Below are positions 63,996 through 64,000 of a stretch of DNA of 64,000 nucleotides, in pieces. A program made the position numbers and the translations under genes. Location: positions 660,501 through 724,500 of the forward strand of contig NZ_AP013072.1 in NCBI RefSeq assembly GCF_000478925.1, read 5' to 3'. The notes under the pieces were generated by a model. The model saw only the letters and a list, made by a program, of their open reading frames with translations, was not told the DNA's origin and searched no databases. The first letter of the stretch is position 1. Every line of letters starts with the position of its first letter. This stretch comes from Streptococcus anginosus subsp. whileyi MAS624. GTDB lineage: Bacteria > Bacillota > Bacilli > Lactobacillales > Streptococcaceae.

Positions 63996-64000
63996 TTTTT

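Noticed and set aside
1-64000. tRNA, rRNA, prophage or replication origin
   Set aside because: I saw no tRNA-like cloverleaf runs, no rRNA sequence, no phage structural genes and no DnaA-box cluster; dnaB and dnaI here are not evidence of oriC.

Overview
The window is a 64 kb stretch of a low-GC Firmicutes chromosome. Gene content and order point to Streptococcus, most likely a viridans species: gnd followed by the orphan regulator ritR, dnaB-dnaI, SNF2 helicase-hypothetical-murC-GNAT-GNAT-mltG-greA, the murI-rdgB-yfcE-cbpB-xerD-scpA-scpB-rluB-yidD block, ribU behind an FMN riboswitch, clpE under a CtsR box, and a vex-type ABC exporter. The species assignment is inference. I found no rRNA, tRNA, CRISPR array or prophage.

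Layout. 1-6.2 kb: rsmG (cut by the edge), lemA-htpX, an MFS transporter, a YceD-family gene, gnd-ritR. 6.3-13.4 kb: a CcpA-controlled PTS EIICBA gene with an EEP-family hydrolase, a cre-controlled coiled-coil membrane protein, nrdR-dnaB-dnaI-nitroreductase. 13.4-24.5 kb: a roughly 290-bp intergenic repeat, der, a small membrane protein, SNF2 helicase, murC, two GNAT genes, mltG, a second copy of the repeat in opposite orientation, greA. 24.5-31.5 kb: Nudix, a divergent HxlR/nitroreductase pair, yidC-acyP, an rRNA methylase, HD protein, Bax-inhibitor-like protein, lysA, yneF. 31.6-37.3 kb: a tightly overlapping nine-gene block from murI to yidD. 37.3-43 kb: a hotdog thioesterase, a decayed MurM/MurN-type gene, frameshifted trkH and intact trkA. 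43-49.7 kb: a candidate structured RNA ahead of trmL, the FMN riboswitch and ribU, PAP2, an alkyltransferase-like gene, a radical SAM gene, mnmM, an antiporter. 49.7-54.6 kb: DUF1827, Nudix, a PTS EIIC preceded by a 24-codon hydrophobic ORF and an attenuator-like hairpin, a GyrI-like gene remnant, clpE. 54.7-59.4 kb: DUF1797 and the feo locus, with feoA frameshifted and feoB split by a 1440-bp IS3-family element. 59.4-64 kb: a ClbS/DfsB gene, a 41-bp minisatellite, and vex3-vex2-vex1 on the minus strand.

How it works together. Much of the window is housekeeping: replication initiation, chromosome segregation, peptidoglycan synthesis, ribosome and tRNA modification, membrane protein insertion. 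Regulatory layers visible in the DNA are catabolite control (cre sites at two or more genes), heat-shock control (CtsR at clpE), riboflavin sensing (FMN riboswitch), and probable response-regulator direct repeats upstream of vex1. Four genes carry lesions: feoA, feoB, trkH and the murN-like gene. Ferrous iron uptake by Feo is probably lost. Three of the lesions are single-base indels, so sequencing error must be excluded for them.

No wholly new multi-gene system is evident. The least explained items are the hydrophobic mini-ORF with its terminator ahead of the PTS EIIC gene, the 41-bp tandem array, the FMN riboswitch with a hairpin of about 105 nt inserted in its aptamer, the RNA-like promoter-terminator unit before trmL, and the paired 290-bp repeats.
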